A program made the position numbers and the translations under genes. Below the pieces are notes generated by a model that saw only the letters and a list, made by a program, of their open reading frames with translations, was not told the DNA's origin and did not search any database. Positions 16,489-25,332 of a DNA stretch of 64,000 nucleotides are shown piece after piece. This stretch comes from CAZRGZ01 sp964599775 (GTDB taxonomy: Bacteria > Patescibacteriota > Saccharimonadia > Saccharimonadales > Saccharimonadaceae). Position 1 is the first letter of the stretch; the number at the start of each line of letters is the position of its first letter. The DNA lies in NCBI GenBank assembly GCA_964599775.1, contig CAZRGZ010000001.1, forward strand, positions 62,001 to 126,000, given 5' to 3'.

Positions 16489-17256
16489 TTACTTTTTAGC
16501 TAAGCTCTTTTTTAATGCGTCCATTAAATCTTTACTTTCGGTTTTCTTCGGAGCCTTACCGCGTTTCTTCGGTTTGACGCCTTTGACTTTCTCAGCAATG
16601 ATTTCTTGCAGTTCTTCCGTATAGGTGTCGTGATAATCCTCAGCGGCAAACGCTTTGGTTTCTTGCTTAATGAGCGATAGCGCCATATCGAGTTCGGTCT
16701 TAGTGACCTCCTTTTTATCTGGAAAGTTCAGATCGACCGGCTCGCGAATATCGCTATGGAAACGAAGCTGGTTGAGTACAATTGCCGGGCCAACTGCCAT
16801 TAAAGCACCTAGGTGCTCCCGTTGGTGAAACACGTAAGTGACTACGGCCAGTTTGTCAGATTTTGCTAGCGCTTCACGCAGTAGGGCATACGCCTTTTCT
16901 GCACCCTTAGCAGGCTCAAGATAGTAAGGTTTTTCAAAATAACGGATATCTATTTCATCAGAATTCGCAAACTGCTGTATATCAATCGTTTTCGTCATCT
17001 TAACATCGGCGCGTTCAAAATCCGCCTTGGTGAGCTCTACGTAGTCGCCCTCTTGGTACTCGTAGCCTTTAGTAATATCCTCCCACGGCACTTCTTTGCC
17101 ATCTTTGCGGCAGATACGCGCATACCGAATGGGCGAAAGGTCTTCTTTATGTAACATATCAAGGTCAAGCCCCTCGCGCGGATGCGAACCGCTGTACATT
17201 TTAACTGGGATATTCACTAGGCCGAAACTGATTGAACCACTCCATAATGACCGCAT
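16489..17256 (-). CDS. ku: Ku end-binding protein
   Basis: A 255-residue bacterial Ku, the homodimeric ring that binds broken DNA ends and recruits LigD. Family hallmarks: LWSGSISFGLVNIPVKMYSG at the N-terminus, YARICRKDGKEVPWEDITKGYEY, and PYYLEPAKGAEKAYALLREAL. The C-terminus is a short Lys-rich tail (GVKPKKRGKAPKKTESKD), the region that contacts DNA or LigD. Same strand and likely same transcript as ligD. A complete two-component NHEJ system is unusual to find in a minimal genome. Confidence 0.96.
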   Translation of the reverse strand: MRSLWSGSISFGLVNIPVKMYSGSHPREGLDLDMLHKEDLSPIRYARICRKDGKEVPWEDITKGYEYQEGDYVELTKADFERADVKMTKTIDIQQFANSDEIDIRYFEKPYYLEPAKGAEKAYALLREALAKSDKLAVVTYVFHQREHLGALMAVGPAIVLNQLRFHSDIREPVDLNFPDKKEVTKTELDMALSLIKQETKAFAAEDYHDTYTEELQEIIAEKVKGVKPKKRGKAPKKTESKDLMDALKKSLAKK

Positions 17257-17309
17257 AGAAAGAATTTCCTTTTTTGTTTTAAGCTTCTATACTTTTAGTA
17301 TATCATGTT

Positions 17310-17714
17310 CTAATGTTCAGGGTCATCAGCAAAGGTTTCGTGGATAGTCCCATGCGCATGCTCTGGTGGTGCATAAATAGAATAGAGTTTTAGTGGCTCA
17401 GTGCCGGTATTAACGATATTGTGCCACATGCCAGCTGGCACAAAAATAGCAAAGTCATCGCCAACTTCATGGACAAAATCAAGGCTATCTTCACGTTCGC
17501 CCATTTCAACTCGCGCCACACCTTGTTCAATCCTCAGAAATTGGTCAAGCTCATCGTGCTTCTCGAGACCGACTTCACCATCCACCGGTATAGACATGGT
17601 GGTCATCTGCAAGTTCTTACCCGTCCAGTGCGTGGTGCGATAATTTTCATTCTCAAGTGTTAAGCGTTCAATATCTACCACATGTGGGTGTGGGCCGTAA
17701 TCTTTTGTATCCAT
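17310..17714 (-). CDS. Cupin domain protein
   Basis: A 134-residue single-domain cupin. Motif 1 is GEVGLEKHDELDQFLRIEQG (metal ligands His and Glu/Gln) and motif 2 is FAIFVPAGMWHNIVNTG with the metal His. The closest known relatives are small sugar-isomerase-like or storage-type cupins of unknown substrate. A GGAGAAA SD precedes the ATG at 17714. It lies between the ku promoter and the CCA-adding enzyme gene, on the same strand, with no clear operon partner. Confidence 0.88.
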   Translation of the reverse strand: MDTKDYGPHPHVVDIERLTLENENYRTTHWTGKNLQMTTMSIPVDGEVGLEKHDELDQFLRIEQGVARVEMGEREDSLDFVHEVGDDFAIFVPAGMWHNIVNTGTEPLKLYSIYAPPEHAHGTIHETFADDPEH

Positions 17715-17742
17715 AGTTTCTCCTTTTTATTTAGGCAGAGGA

Positions 17743-19173
17743 TTACTTGTATTGCTGCATTAATTCATCAACCTTGCGACGATAGGCTTCAATATCAGTG
17801 ATCCCTGTATCATGATACCACTCCTTTAGGTCGGCGAGAATCCTTCCGAGGCGTTGGCCAGCTATAGGGCCCCATTCTTGTTGCAGCCAACGGCCATCAA
17901 TGCCCACATCGTGCTTGAGTGAAGGTTGGCGCTGCTCGTACGGTATGGTTTGGTAATCGTGCCATAGCGCTTCCAGTTGCGGGAAAAATACCGGCTGCGT
18001 ACGTTTACGCCCCGGCCAGCTCGCGGCGGCATCGGCTTTATGTAGCGCTAGCAGGTCGGCGAAAGCTGGGTGGCCCAACATTTCCAACTGCTTGCTGCGT
18101 CGCATATTTGGTAGATCGTCGATATTCATATGATGGTCAATCATCCACACAATGGCCTCGACGTCTTTTTTAGAAAAGTGTAGCCGCTTTAATAGCGCAC
18201 GTGCCATTTCAGCCCCCACGCTATAATGTTCATGAAAGGTGGCTGCTTCGCCCTCACCCTGGCGCGTTTTTGCTTTGCCAATATCGTGCAGCAGCGCTGC
18301 CCAGGCAAGCTGGGCGCTTGGATGGGGTGGCAGCATATTCATTGTTTCGAGTTGATGTTGCCACACATCGCCTTCGGCATGATAGCGGCGCGGTTGCTCA
18401 ACGCCTTTACCGGCGGTAATCTCAGGTAAAATACGTTCAAGAATTCCTAATTTATCGAGTTCTATTATGGCGTCACGTCGGGCAGGGGAAACCAGCATAC
18501 TAGTGAGCTCCATACGCAAGCGATCCCGCGCGATTGCTTCTCCTTTACCTTCCGCCACGGCCCGCTGCAAGGCTTCATAAGTAGCAGCTTCGTACTGAAA
18601 GCCAAGTACTGCCTTAAACCGAACGGCGCGAATAATCCGCAAAGCGTCTTCTTGGATTCGGCGCGCTGGGTCACCGATAAAACAAATATACTTTGCCTCA
18701 AGGTCTGCCAAGCCACCCACTTCATCGACAATTTCGTTCGTACCCGCCCTTAGTGCAATAGCATTGATGGTAAAATCACGGCGCTGCAAATCTTCGCTTA
18801 ACGTGGCATAAGCTACCCCAGTTGCCTTACGGCCTTGGTGCGCATTTATATCGCGGCGAAAGGTGGCGACTTCGAACATCTTGCCATGGAAATGCACACG
18901 AGTCACGGCATAAGCCTGGGCGGTATCTTTAAAACTGGCTTGCTGCAAATCTTCCAGTGCCAAAATTTGTTCTGGCCGCGCATTGGTCACAATATCAACA
19001 TCTTTTACGGGGCGCCCCAGAAGCATATCCCGTACTGCACCGCCCACAATGTAGGCTTCAAAACCATTTGCTTCTAATAGCGAGACCAGCGCGGCCGCGC
19101 TCTGCAGTTCCTGACTTTCATCAAGGAGCGTCTGCCAATTGGGAATGAGATGGTTAAGATGTAGCTTGGTCAT
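17743..19173 (-). CDS. cca: CCA tRNA nucleotidyltransferase with HD domain
   Basis: A 476-residue enzyme that adds or repairs the CCA end of tRNAs. Seen: nucleotidyltransferase core YIVGGAVRDMLLGRPVKDVD with the catalytic DxD, RRDFTINAIAL, the RxxRxxxE-type RLRMELTSML, then an HD domain (WAALLHDIGKAKT, DHHMNID). The fused HD domain is common in bacterial enzymes of this class. The first base quartet overlaps the upstream histidine kinase stop (ATGA), so they are co-transcribed. One tRNA gene in this window already encodes CCA, so repair is the more likely main use. Confidence 0.94.
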   Translation of the reverse strand: MTKLHLNHLIPNWQTLLDESQELQSAAALVSLLEANGFEAYIVGGAVRDMLLGRPVKDVDIVTNARPEQILALEDLQQASFKDTAQAYAVTRVHFHGKMFEVATFRRDINAHQGRKATGVAYATLSEDLQRRDFTINAIALRAGTNEIVDEVGGLADLEAKYICFIGDPARRIQEDALRIIRAVRFKAVLGFQYEAATYEALQRAVAEGKGEAIARDRLRMELTSMLVSPARRDAIIELDKLGILERILPEITAGKGVEQPRRYHAEGDVWQHQLETMNMLPPHPSAQLAWAALLHDIGKAKTRQGEGEAATFHEHYSVGAEMARALLKRLHFSKKDVEAIVWMIDHHMNIDDLPNMRRSKQLEMLGHPAFADLLALHKADAAASWPGRKRTQPVFFPQLEALWHDYQTIPYEQRQPSLKHDVGIDGRWLQQEWGPIAGQRLGRILADLKEWYHDTGITDIEAYRRKVDELMQQYK

Positions 19174-20819
19174 GATTTTTGACTACTAAAAATGAGTTTA
19201 AAGACTGAGCCTTCGTTCAGTTCACTCTCGAAGGTCAATGTGTAACCTAAGTTATGCGCCAAACGCGCACTTAAGTACAGCCCGAGGCCAGTGCCACTAG
19301 ATTCACGCGTTCGGTAATCTTCTGAACGATAGAATTTTTCGAAAATATGCGGCTGGTCGCTTTTGCCAATGCCAATGCCCGTATCTTTTACATAAATTTG
19401 CAATACCCTGTCAATTTCGTGCGCCCCAAAAGTGACCACACCTTCGGCGGTGTACTTCATGGCGTTGCTTAAAAGATTATCTAAAATTTCTTTTACTTGC
19501 TCGCGGCTGGTAAATACGATTGGCAGCTTCTCTGGCAAATCTAGCTTAAACTGTAAACCTTTTTGCCGCATAGGCAACTGATAGTTGTTATATAGCTCAA
19601 GTAGCAGCGGCTTGATGGGAATTTCTTCTTTCGTGGCAGCAGCACCTTGTTCAGAATGGGAGAGTGAGCTTAAGTCATTGACGATTTTTGCGAGGCTCAT
19701 TACATGGGTGTGGGCATCGTGTACCATTTTATCGATGGCGGCTTGACTCGCACCTTGCTTGCGTAGCACATCAACATTGGCAAGGTTACCTTCAGCAATG
19801 GCAATGGGTGTCCTTAGCTCGTGGCTCACAACAGATATAAAGGCGTCTTGCTCTTCTTCAATAGTTTTTTCTTTGGTAATATCGCGAAGCACCATAATAA
19901 ACCCGCCTTCACCCTCTACCTGATAGCTTGGCTGAATGGGGGAAACGTTAATGTAAAGCCGTATATGTTCTTTGTTGGGGTAGGTATGGTAAACATCGCG
20001 CCGAATGTATGGTTTGGCTTTTTCAGCACTGGTCGCTTTTTTAGTAATTTTTACCGGCTGGCCATGCCGATTGTGAAGCTGCAAAATTTCGTCAATATTC
20101 TTATTTAATATGTTTTCATTTGTATCAAGCAAGGAGAGAAAAGTGGCGTTATATATTTTAATGTCACCTTTTTCATTCACCGACACCACGGCATCACTCA
20201 TACTATTAATCAGCGAAAGCAGCCGTTGTCGCTGTAATTCCTCTTTGGCGCTGACTTTTATAAGCTGCTGACCTTCTTTTTCGGCAATTCGGCGAATAAT
20301 AGCTATAACCAGCGCCAAGAGGCCGAGCCCCAATACTTCTTGTGTGAGTACGATAAGGTAAAGTGGATCACTTAAGTTAGGGTGAAGTACTGCCGTAAAA
20401 ACACCACTCACCACTAAAGCCAAGAAACTAAAGAAGAAGCCTAACCGCCCAAAATATAGGTCGGTACTTACCATTAATGGCACCCAGCCAATCAGGAAAA
20501 CATTCACAAACCCCGTCACGAACAGCGTAAAAAAGAGAGTGATGATGTTTAGCGCTAATAGACAGATAAATACCACTGAAGTGGTGAGCTGTTTACGCCA
20601 GCGAAAATAGAAAAAGACTGCTGAAACCAGTAAATAGGCGGCGCTAAGAATGAAAAAGGTCATATCGCTTTCATAAAAATTAGGGTCAAAAATACCCTGC
20701 CGAGCGAGCAAGCCGCAAATAATTGCCATCACCGGCACCAGCACAGAAACGCTCCATTGGAACGAATCAGCTACTCTATCGTGGTATAGCTCTGCTTTTT
20801 GCAAGCGTTGTGTTGGCAT
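19170..20819 (-). CDS. Orphan membrane histidine kinase (multi-TM, PAS, HisKA, HATPase)
   Basis: A 549-residue sensor kinase. The first 180 residues hold about six membrane helices with hardly any external loops, so it may sense within the membrane. A PAS domain follows (about 205-325), then H-box SVVSHELRTPIAIAEGN with phospho-His near 331, N-box DNLLSNAMKYTAEG, G1 DTGIGIG and G2 GTGLGLYLSARLA. No response regulator is adjacent; instead it is coupled to cca by a four-base overlap. TATAAT at 20826-20831 (minus strand) lies six bases before the ATG, so the message is probably leaderless. Confidence 0.92.
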   Translation of the reverse strand: MPTQRLQKAELYHDRVADSFQWSVSVLVPVMAIICGLLARQGIFDPNFYESDMTFFILSAAYLLVSAVFFYFRWRKQLTTSVVFICLLALNIITLFFTLFVTGFVNVFLIGWVPLMVSTDLYFGRLGFFFSFLALVVSGVFTAVLHPNLSDPLYLIVLTQEVLGLGLLALVIAIIRRIAEKEGQQLIKVSAKEELQRQRLLSLINSMSDAVVSVNEKGDIKIYNATFLSLLDTNENILNKNIDEILQLHNRHGQPVKITKKATSAEKAKPYIRRDVYHTYPNKEHIRLYINVSPIQPSYQVEGEGGFIMVLRDITKEKTIEEEQDAFISVVSHELRTPIAIAEGNLANVDVLRKQGASQAAIDKMVHDAHTHVMSLAKIVNDLSSLSHSEQGAAATKEEIPIKPLLLELYNNYQLPMRQKGLQFKLDLPEKLPIVFTSREQVKEILDNLLSNAMKYTAEGVVTFGAHEIDRVLQIYVKDTGIGIGKSDQPHIFEKFYRSEDYRTRESSGTGLGLYLSARLAHNLGYTLTFESELNEGSVFKLIFSSQKS

Positions 20820-20861
20820 AATTTTATTATACTCATTAGATTAAAAAGTCGCTATTTTTCA

Positions 20862-20891
20862 TTGACATAGTATACATATAGCAATTATCAT
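20862..20891 (+). promoter_or_regulatory. Promoter of the manganese/iron ABC importer operon
   Basis: TTGACA (20862-20867) and TATCAT (20886-20891) with an 18-base spacer. Matching half-sites ACATATAG (around 20873-20881) and CTATATGT (20903-20910) flank the -10 region and could be a metalloregulator site or hairpin; that part is speculative. Confidence 0.6.
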
Positions 20892-20981
20892 AAATACTAA
20901 CACTATATGTAGCGTTGGAGTTCGCTACACCAAGTGAGGGAAATAAACAGCTGCAATTGTAGCATCAGAAAGTAGGGGAGT

Positions 20982-21926
20982 ATGCCGCGTTCACTGCGTA
21001 AAATTAGATTTTGGAGTTTTGTTATTGTTGGCTGCCTTATATTTATAGGGTTTAGTATGGCACTATTTATGCGACTGCAAGCCCAAGGCGCACCACAGGG
21101 TGGTGAAAAGAAGCACGTTCTGACCACCTTTACTGTACTGGCTGATATGGCGCGTAATGTCGCCGGCGATGCGGCCGAAGTAAATTCGCTCACTAAAGTT
21201 GGGGCAGAAATCCATGGCTACGAACCCACCCCACAAGATATGGTGCGCGCCCAAGATGCCGACATCATTTTAGACAACGGCATGAACTTAGAAAAGTGGG
21301 CCACAAAATTGTACGAAAATGTACCTGATGTCCCACATGCAACAGTCAGCGAAGGGGTAGAACCCATCCCCATTGCCCAAGGCCCATATAAAGACAAACC
21401 AAACCCCCACGCCTGGATGTCACCTGCAAATGCTTTAAGGTATGTCGATAATATTGCTAAAGCGCTGAGTGATATCGACCCAGCTAATGCCACAGTGTAT
21501 CAGAATAACGCTACCGAGTATAAGCAGCAAATTGAAGCCATTGACCAAAAACTCGCCTCCCAGCTCGCCCCACTCAGCGACGAAAAGCGTTATTTAGTCA
21601 GTTGTGAAGGTGCTTTTAGCTACCTGGTACGTGACTATAATTTAAAGGAACTTTACTTATGGCCCATTAACGCCGATAGTCAGGGCACGCCGCAACAGAT
21701 TAAAAACCTTGTTAAAACTGTGCGCAAACAGCAAGTACCGGCAGTATTTTGCGAAAGTACCGTGAGCGACAAGGCTCAGCGCCAAGTCGCCAAAGAAACG
21801 GGAGCGCGTTTTGGTGGTGTTTTCTATGTGGATTCGCTATCTGATGCCGAGGGCAATGTTCCTACTTATTTAGACCTTTTAAAGTACAACGCCGATACCT
21901 TAATAAAGGGGTTACGAGGTGAGTAA
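20982..21926 (+). CDS. Metal ABC transporter substrate-binding protein, SitA/MntC type
   Basis: A 314-residue cluster A-I binding protein. One N-terminal membrane helix (about 10-30) serves as signal or anchor; no lipobox Cys is seen. Metal ligands expected for the family: His in GAEIHGYEP, His in NPHAWMSP, Glu in SCEGAFSYL and Asp in FYVDSLSD. The segment FSYLVRDYNLKELYLWPINA with following GTPQQ is typical of SitA/YfeA-type Mn2+/Fe2+ binding proteins rather than ZnuA, which has a His-rich loop. It overlaps the ATPase gene by eight bases. Confidence 0.9.
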   Translation: MPRSLRKIRFWSFVIVGCLIFIGFSMALFMRLQAQGAPQGGEKKHVLTTFTVLADMARNVAGDAAEVNSLTKVGAEIHGYEPTPQDMVRAQDADIILDNGMNLEKWATKLYENVPDVPHATVSEGVEPIPIAQGPYKDKPNPHAWMSPANALRYVDNIAKALSDIDPANATVYQNNATEYKQQIEAIDQKLASQLAPLSDEKRYLVSCEGAFSYLVRDYNLKELYLWPINADSQGTPQQIKNLVKTVRKQQVPAVFCESTVSDKAQRQVAKETGARFGGVFYVDSLSDAEGNVPTYLDLLKYNADTLIKGLRGE

Positions 21927-22680
21927 ACAAAAAGCAGCTGCAATCCTGCTGACTGATATTAGCGTACGCTACGCCAGTACTTCTGCGCTTGAAAACGTCA
22001 CGGTGACGGTGCCTAAAAGCAGTATTACTGGCCTAGTGGGTATGAACGGTGCTGGCAAATCCACCCTTTTTAAGGTAATTATGGGGCAAATTCAGCCCGA
22101 AACGGGATCGGTACAACTTGCTGGCCACACGGTGAAACAAGCGCAAAAGCAAGGGCTAGTAGCTTACGTACCCCAGGGCGAAGCAATAGACTGGAATTTT
22201 CCGGTCTCGGTATGGAATGTGGCAATGATGGGGCGGTATCAGTTTATGGGTATTACCCGCACCCCTGGTGAAGCCGATATCGATGCCGCCAAACAGGCGC
22301 TGGAACGAGTACATTTGCTCGATTTTGCCGATAGGCAAATTGGGCAACTATCGGGCGGGCAACGCAAGCGCGCCTTTGTGGCACGAGCTTTAGCGCAGGG
22401 TGCGGCGATCTTGCTGCTTGACGAGCCCTTCGCTGGGGTTGATGCCAAAACTGAAGCGGCATTGGTAGAACTTCTACAGGAGCTGCAGTCCCACGGCATC
22501 ACTATTCTTATTACTGCACACGATTTAAGCACCATTGGCACCTACTGTGAGCACATGATTTTACTAAACAAAAAGGTAATAGCCGCTGGGCCCACCAAGA
22601 AAGTGTTTACCGCTAAAAATATCGCCAAAACGTACGAAAGCGATTTCTTATTGAAGAAAGGGGCGCCATGGATGTCGTAA
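21919..22680 (+). CDS. Metal ABC transporter ATP-binding protein, SitB type
   Basis: A 253-residue ATPase that powers the importer. Walker A GMNGAGKST (about 36-44), signature LSGGQRKRAFVARAL, Walker B ILLLDEPFAGVD and switch His in LITAHD are all intact. Start is GTG at 21919 inside the end of the binding-protein gene; the 3' end overlaps the permease gene by 13 bases. The three overlapping genes form one operon. Confidence 0.95.
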   Translation: MSKQKAAAILLTDISVRYASTSALENVTVTVPKSSITGLVGMNGAGKSTLFKVIMGQIQPETGSVQLAGHTVKQAQKQGLVAYVPQGEAIDWNFPVSVWNVAMMGRYQFMGITRTPGEADIDAAKQALERVHLLDFADRQIGQLSGGQRKRAFVARALAQGAAILLLDEPFAGVDAKTEAALVELLQELQSHGITILITAHDLSTIGTYCEHMILLNKKVIAAGPTKKVFTAKNIAKTYESDFLLKKGAPWMS

Positions 22681-23516
22681 ACTTTCTCGTTGCACCGTTA
22701 GCATACGACTTTATGCTCAAAGCAGTATATGTCAGCGTTTTAGTGGGGGTTGTTTGCGCCTTGTTATCGTGTTTTTTGCTGCTTAAACGATGGTCGTTGA
22801 TGGGCGATGCCGTGTCGCAGTCGGTACTACCCGGCGTAGTACTGGCCTATGTGGTCGGATTGCCATTTAGTATTGGAGCATTTCTATTTGGCCTGGTAAG
22901 TGTGCTCACAATTGGGTTTATTAAGCTAAAAGTTCGGCTAAAAGAAGACGCCGTCATTGGGCTGGTGCATACCACACTGTTTGCGCTTGGGCTTGTGTTG
23001 GTGTCGAAAATCCCCAGCAATATTGATTTAATGCATATTTTATTTGGCTACGTGTTAGGAATTTCGAATAGCGATGCCTGGCAGATTGCCGCTATTGCTG
23101 TCGTAGTCAGCTTGACCCTATTGATACTTCGCCGTAATTTATTGCTTTACTGTTTTGACCCAGCATACGCCCAGAGCATTCGCCTGCGAGTCAATTTTTA
23201 CCACTACCTACTCTTGGTACTTCTGGCATTAACAATTGTGGCAGCTGTGCAAACTGTAGGGGTTATTTTAGTTGTCGCGATGCTCATTATACCGGGCGCG
23301 ACCGCACATTTATTAACAGATAAATTCGACCACATGCTCGCTATTGCTGTTATTATGAGTGTTGTCGCCTGTGTTAGTGGCGCCTATGCCAGCTATTATG
23401 CCGATGTCTCCACCGGTGGGGCGATGGTGCTGGCGCTGGCAGCAGAGTTTATACTCACCTTTTGTTTTTCGCCAAAATATGGGTTGGCGGCTCGGGTGAA
23501 GCGGGCGTCAGCTTAG
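22668..23516 (+). CDS. Metal ABC transporter permease, SitC/ZnuB type
   Basis: A 282-residue permease of the ABC-3 family with about eight to nine membrane helices. The family loop that meets the ATPase appears as LKRWSLMGDAVSQSVLPGVV, and VGVILVVAMLIIPGATA is typical of Mn/Zn/Fe permeases. It is the last gene of the operon. The 3' end is followed only five bases later by a large hairpin element (23522-23723). Confidence 0.94.
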   Translation: MDVVNFLVAPLAYDFMLKAVYVSVLVGVVCALLSCFLLLKRWSLMGDAVSQSVLPGVVLAYVVGLPFSIGAFLFGLVSVLTIGFIKLKVRLKEDAVIGLVHTTLFALGLVLVSKIPSNIDLMHILFGYVLGISNSDAWQIAAIAVVVSLTLLILRRNLLLYCFDPAYAQSIRLRVNFYHYLLLVLLALTIVAAVQTVGVILVVAMLIIPGATAHLLTDKFDHMLAIAVIMSVVACVSGAYASYYADVSTGGAMVLALAAEFILTFCFSPKYGLAARVKRASA

Positions 23517-23521
23517 TTGAA

Positions 23522-23723
23522 GTCCGAGTCATTAATTCTGCAATGTAATATCCGAGGTCCCCCTAGCCAGAATCGAAGTGCTTCCTGGCCTTGCCGAGGA
23601 CAGTCCCAGCATTTATGCTGGGACCGATCCCCGAAGTGGGTCGTTCCACAGGCAACAAAGAAGTGCTGCGAATTCTGGCAAGGCGGGAGCGAGGCATTAC
23701 ATTGCAGAATTAATGACTCGGAC
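23522..23723. mobile_element. 202-bp multi-hairpin, MITE-like element
   Basis: Terminal arms of 28 bases (23522-23549 and 23696-23723) are exact inverted complements. Further in, GCCAGAAT (starting about 23556) pairs with ATTCTGGC (around 23681-23688), and a central perfect hairpin GTCCCAGCAT / ATGCTGGGAC lies at 23612-23633. The whole could fold as a branched cruciform or RNA. There is no ORF of note and no clear target-site duplication. It could be a miniature mobile element, or a transcribed 3' structure of the metal importer operon. Confidence 0.7.
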
Positions 23724-23773
23724 AATAAACCTGGAGCTTGCAATGCTATCCACACCATCGTATAGTCGTAGGC

Positions 23774-24362
23774 ATGACCATTGCAATTGCTGCTATCGCC
23801 ATCCTAGGCTCACTGTATCTACTTTCCGCACTCACCGAAGACTTCTTCATCCCGGCCATCGACCGGCTTGCTAAAAAAACTCCGTATGAGTAGTGACGCG
23901 TCTGGTGCTACCTTACTTGCAATGGGCTCCAGTGCACCAGAGTTTTTTACCGCCATTATTGCTGTTTTTGGCCTTACGGGCGGTGGGGATATTGCCGACG
24001 TGGGAACGGGTGCCATTGTGGGCTCGGCTATTTTTAATGTATTGGTGATTGTTGGCGTATCGGCGTTGTTTAAGTCTGTCAAACTACAGTGGCAGCCAGT
24101 GGTGCGCGATATGCTGTTTTATGTGCTCACCATTGTCATGATGCTGGTGGCCTTTAGCGATGGCAAAATCATGCTGTATGAAGCAATTATTTTCGCCTTA
24201 ACCTACGGTGTATACGTATGGACTGTCATAAAATGGCGCAAGTGGCTAAAGTATGACGATGAGGCAATAGGTGAAGAAACTGAAACAAATGTGCGCAAAG
24301 GCCTCGGCTATTTGACCTATAAAGCGCTCGGGGTGGTCATACCTGACCCGGCACTCAAATAA
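23774..24362 (+). pseudogene. Half-length, frameshifted cation/Ca2+ exchanger (CaCA family)
   Basis: From ATG 23774 the frame reads MTIAIAAIAILGSLYLLSAL then EDFFIPAIDRLAKK before stopping; after a run of seven A (23873-23879) the other frame continues LRMSSDASGATLLAMGSSAP. One extra A explains the break. The alpha-1 repeat of K+-dependent Na+/Ca2+ exchangers is clear (SGATLLAMGSSAPEFFTAI and DVGTGAIVGSAIFNVLVIVG). The protein ends after about 195 residues, with no alpha-2 repeat, whereas exchangers have two. It may be a dead fragment, or a half-size exchanger with a sequencing or true frameshift. Confidence 0.7.
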
Positions 24363-24385
24363 TATTTAACTATATGGTTAAATAT
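24362..24385. promoter_or_regulatory. Likely ArsR-type operator
   Basis: Perfect inverted repeat ATATTTAAC (24362-24370) / GTTAAATAT (24377-24385) with a six-base spacer. It overlaps the ATG of the ArsR-like gene, a position fitting autoregulation of a leaderless or near-leaderless operon. Confidence 0.6.
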
Positions 24386-24701
24386 GCAATTCAACTAGAT
24401 TCAGTTTTTTCACTCGCTTGCTGACCCTGTACGACGCGACATACTGCACCGCGTTGCACAGCGTGAGTTATCGGTAGGTGAGCTTGTCGAGAAATACGAT
24501 ATTAGCTTTGCAGCCATATCACGACATCTGAAGGTGCTGGAAACAGCCCGGTTGATACGCAAACGAAAAGAGGGGAGGAGACATATAGTCACACTTGAGT
24601 CAGCAGCATTACAACAGGCAGACTACTATTTAGAGCAGTACCGTCGCAAATGGCAAAGCCGTCACGACAAACTGGAATCATTATTAAAAGAAGAGGAGTA
24701 A
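24374..24701 (+). pseudogene. ArsR family regulator, frameshifted
   Basis: ATG 24374 opens MVKYAIQLDSVFSLAC and then meets TGA. In the next frame the protein continues without loss as DPVRRDILHRVAQRELSVGE, then the recognition helix DISFAAISRHLKVLE and the wing RLIRKRKEGRRH, ending in EEE and TAA. Together this is a normal ArsR-type repressor of about 108 residues interrupted by a single-base indel near 24415-24422. The AHSA1 gene begins one base after the stop, the usual ArsR-SRPBCC pairing. Either a real inactivation or a read error; only the raw data can tell. Confidence 0.75.
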
Positions 24702-24702
24702 T

Positions 24703-25209
24703 ATGGATAAGACCAAAGTCACAAAAGATCTCGAAAATAAAACACTTACTATCGAACGAACTTTTGACGCACCAAAAGAAAAGCTCTGGCGTGCCTATAC
24801 CGACAAAGAATGGTTTAAAAAGTGGTGGGGGCCAGAAGGCTGGCAAACCACCACAAAGGAGTTCAATTTCACACCTGGTGGCCGGATTCACTATGGCATG
24901 AAATGCGTTGATGAAAACCAGGGTGAATTCTATGGTCAAGAATCATGGGGGTTAATGGAGATTCAGTCCATCGACGCACCAAATAGCTTTACCGCTAAAG
25001 ATTTCTTTGCTGATGCCGATGGGAATATCAACCAAGAAATGTCGCCACAAGCCCTTACCATCGAACTGGTGGAAGAAAACGGTAAAACTCGTATGATAGA
25101 CTGCAGCGTTACCGAAACCGCCGAACAGCTAGAAGAGTTTATTAAGATGGGCATGATTGAAGGCTTTGCAAGTCAGTTAAACAAGCTTGAAGCTCTTCTC
25201 GCTGAATAA
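24703..25209 (+). CDS. SRPBCC/AHSA1 domain protein
   Basis: A 168-residue START-like protein (AHSA1/CalC group). Typical features: TIERTFDAPKEKLWRAYTDK, then WWGPEGW and a C-terminal helix GMIEGFASQLNKLEALLAE. Such proteins bind hydrophobic ligands; the function of bacterial ArsR-linked members is mostly unknown. GAGGAG in the end of the ArsR frame provides the SD. It is downstream of the ArsR-like gene and would be under the same operator. Confidence 0.9.
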   Translation: MDKTKVTKDLENKTLTIERTFDAPKEKLWRAYTDKEWFKKWWGPEGWQTTTKEFNFTPGGRIHYGMKCVDENQGEFYGQESWGLMEIQSIDAPNSFTAKDFFADADGNINQEMSPQALTIELVEENGKTRMIDCSVTETAEQLEEFIKMGMIEGFASQLNKLEALLAE

Positions 25210-25229
25210 AAACCAACCGAAGCACAAAA

Positions 25230-25252
25230 GGGACGCTCAAAATGAGCGTTCC
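25230..25252. terminator. Hairpin between convergent genes
   Basis: GGGACGCTCA / TGAGCGTTCC stem with a three-base loop. On the minus strand it is followed by CCCTTTTG, so it may end the S-adenosylhomocysteinase-like transcript; on the plus strand the T tract is weak. Confidence 0.6.
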
Positions 25253-25332
25253 TTGTACGACGAGCCGACGTGTTTAAGGTCGATTACAGCATGCGCCTTA
25301 AAGCGGTTTGGCAATTGCTAACCAAGGTATAA

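Noticed and set aside
23873..23879. Programmed ribosomal frameshift in the exchanger gene
   Set aside because: The needed shift is +1 at an A7 run, without a clear stimulatory structure, and the product would still lack the second alpha repeat; an indel is simpler.
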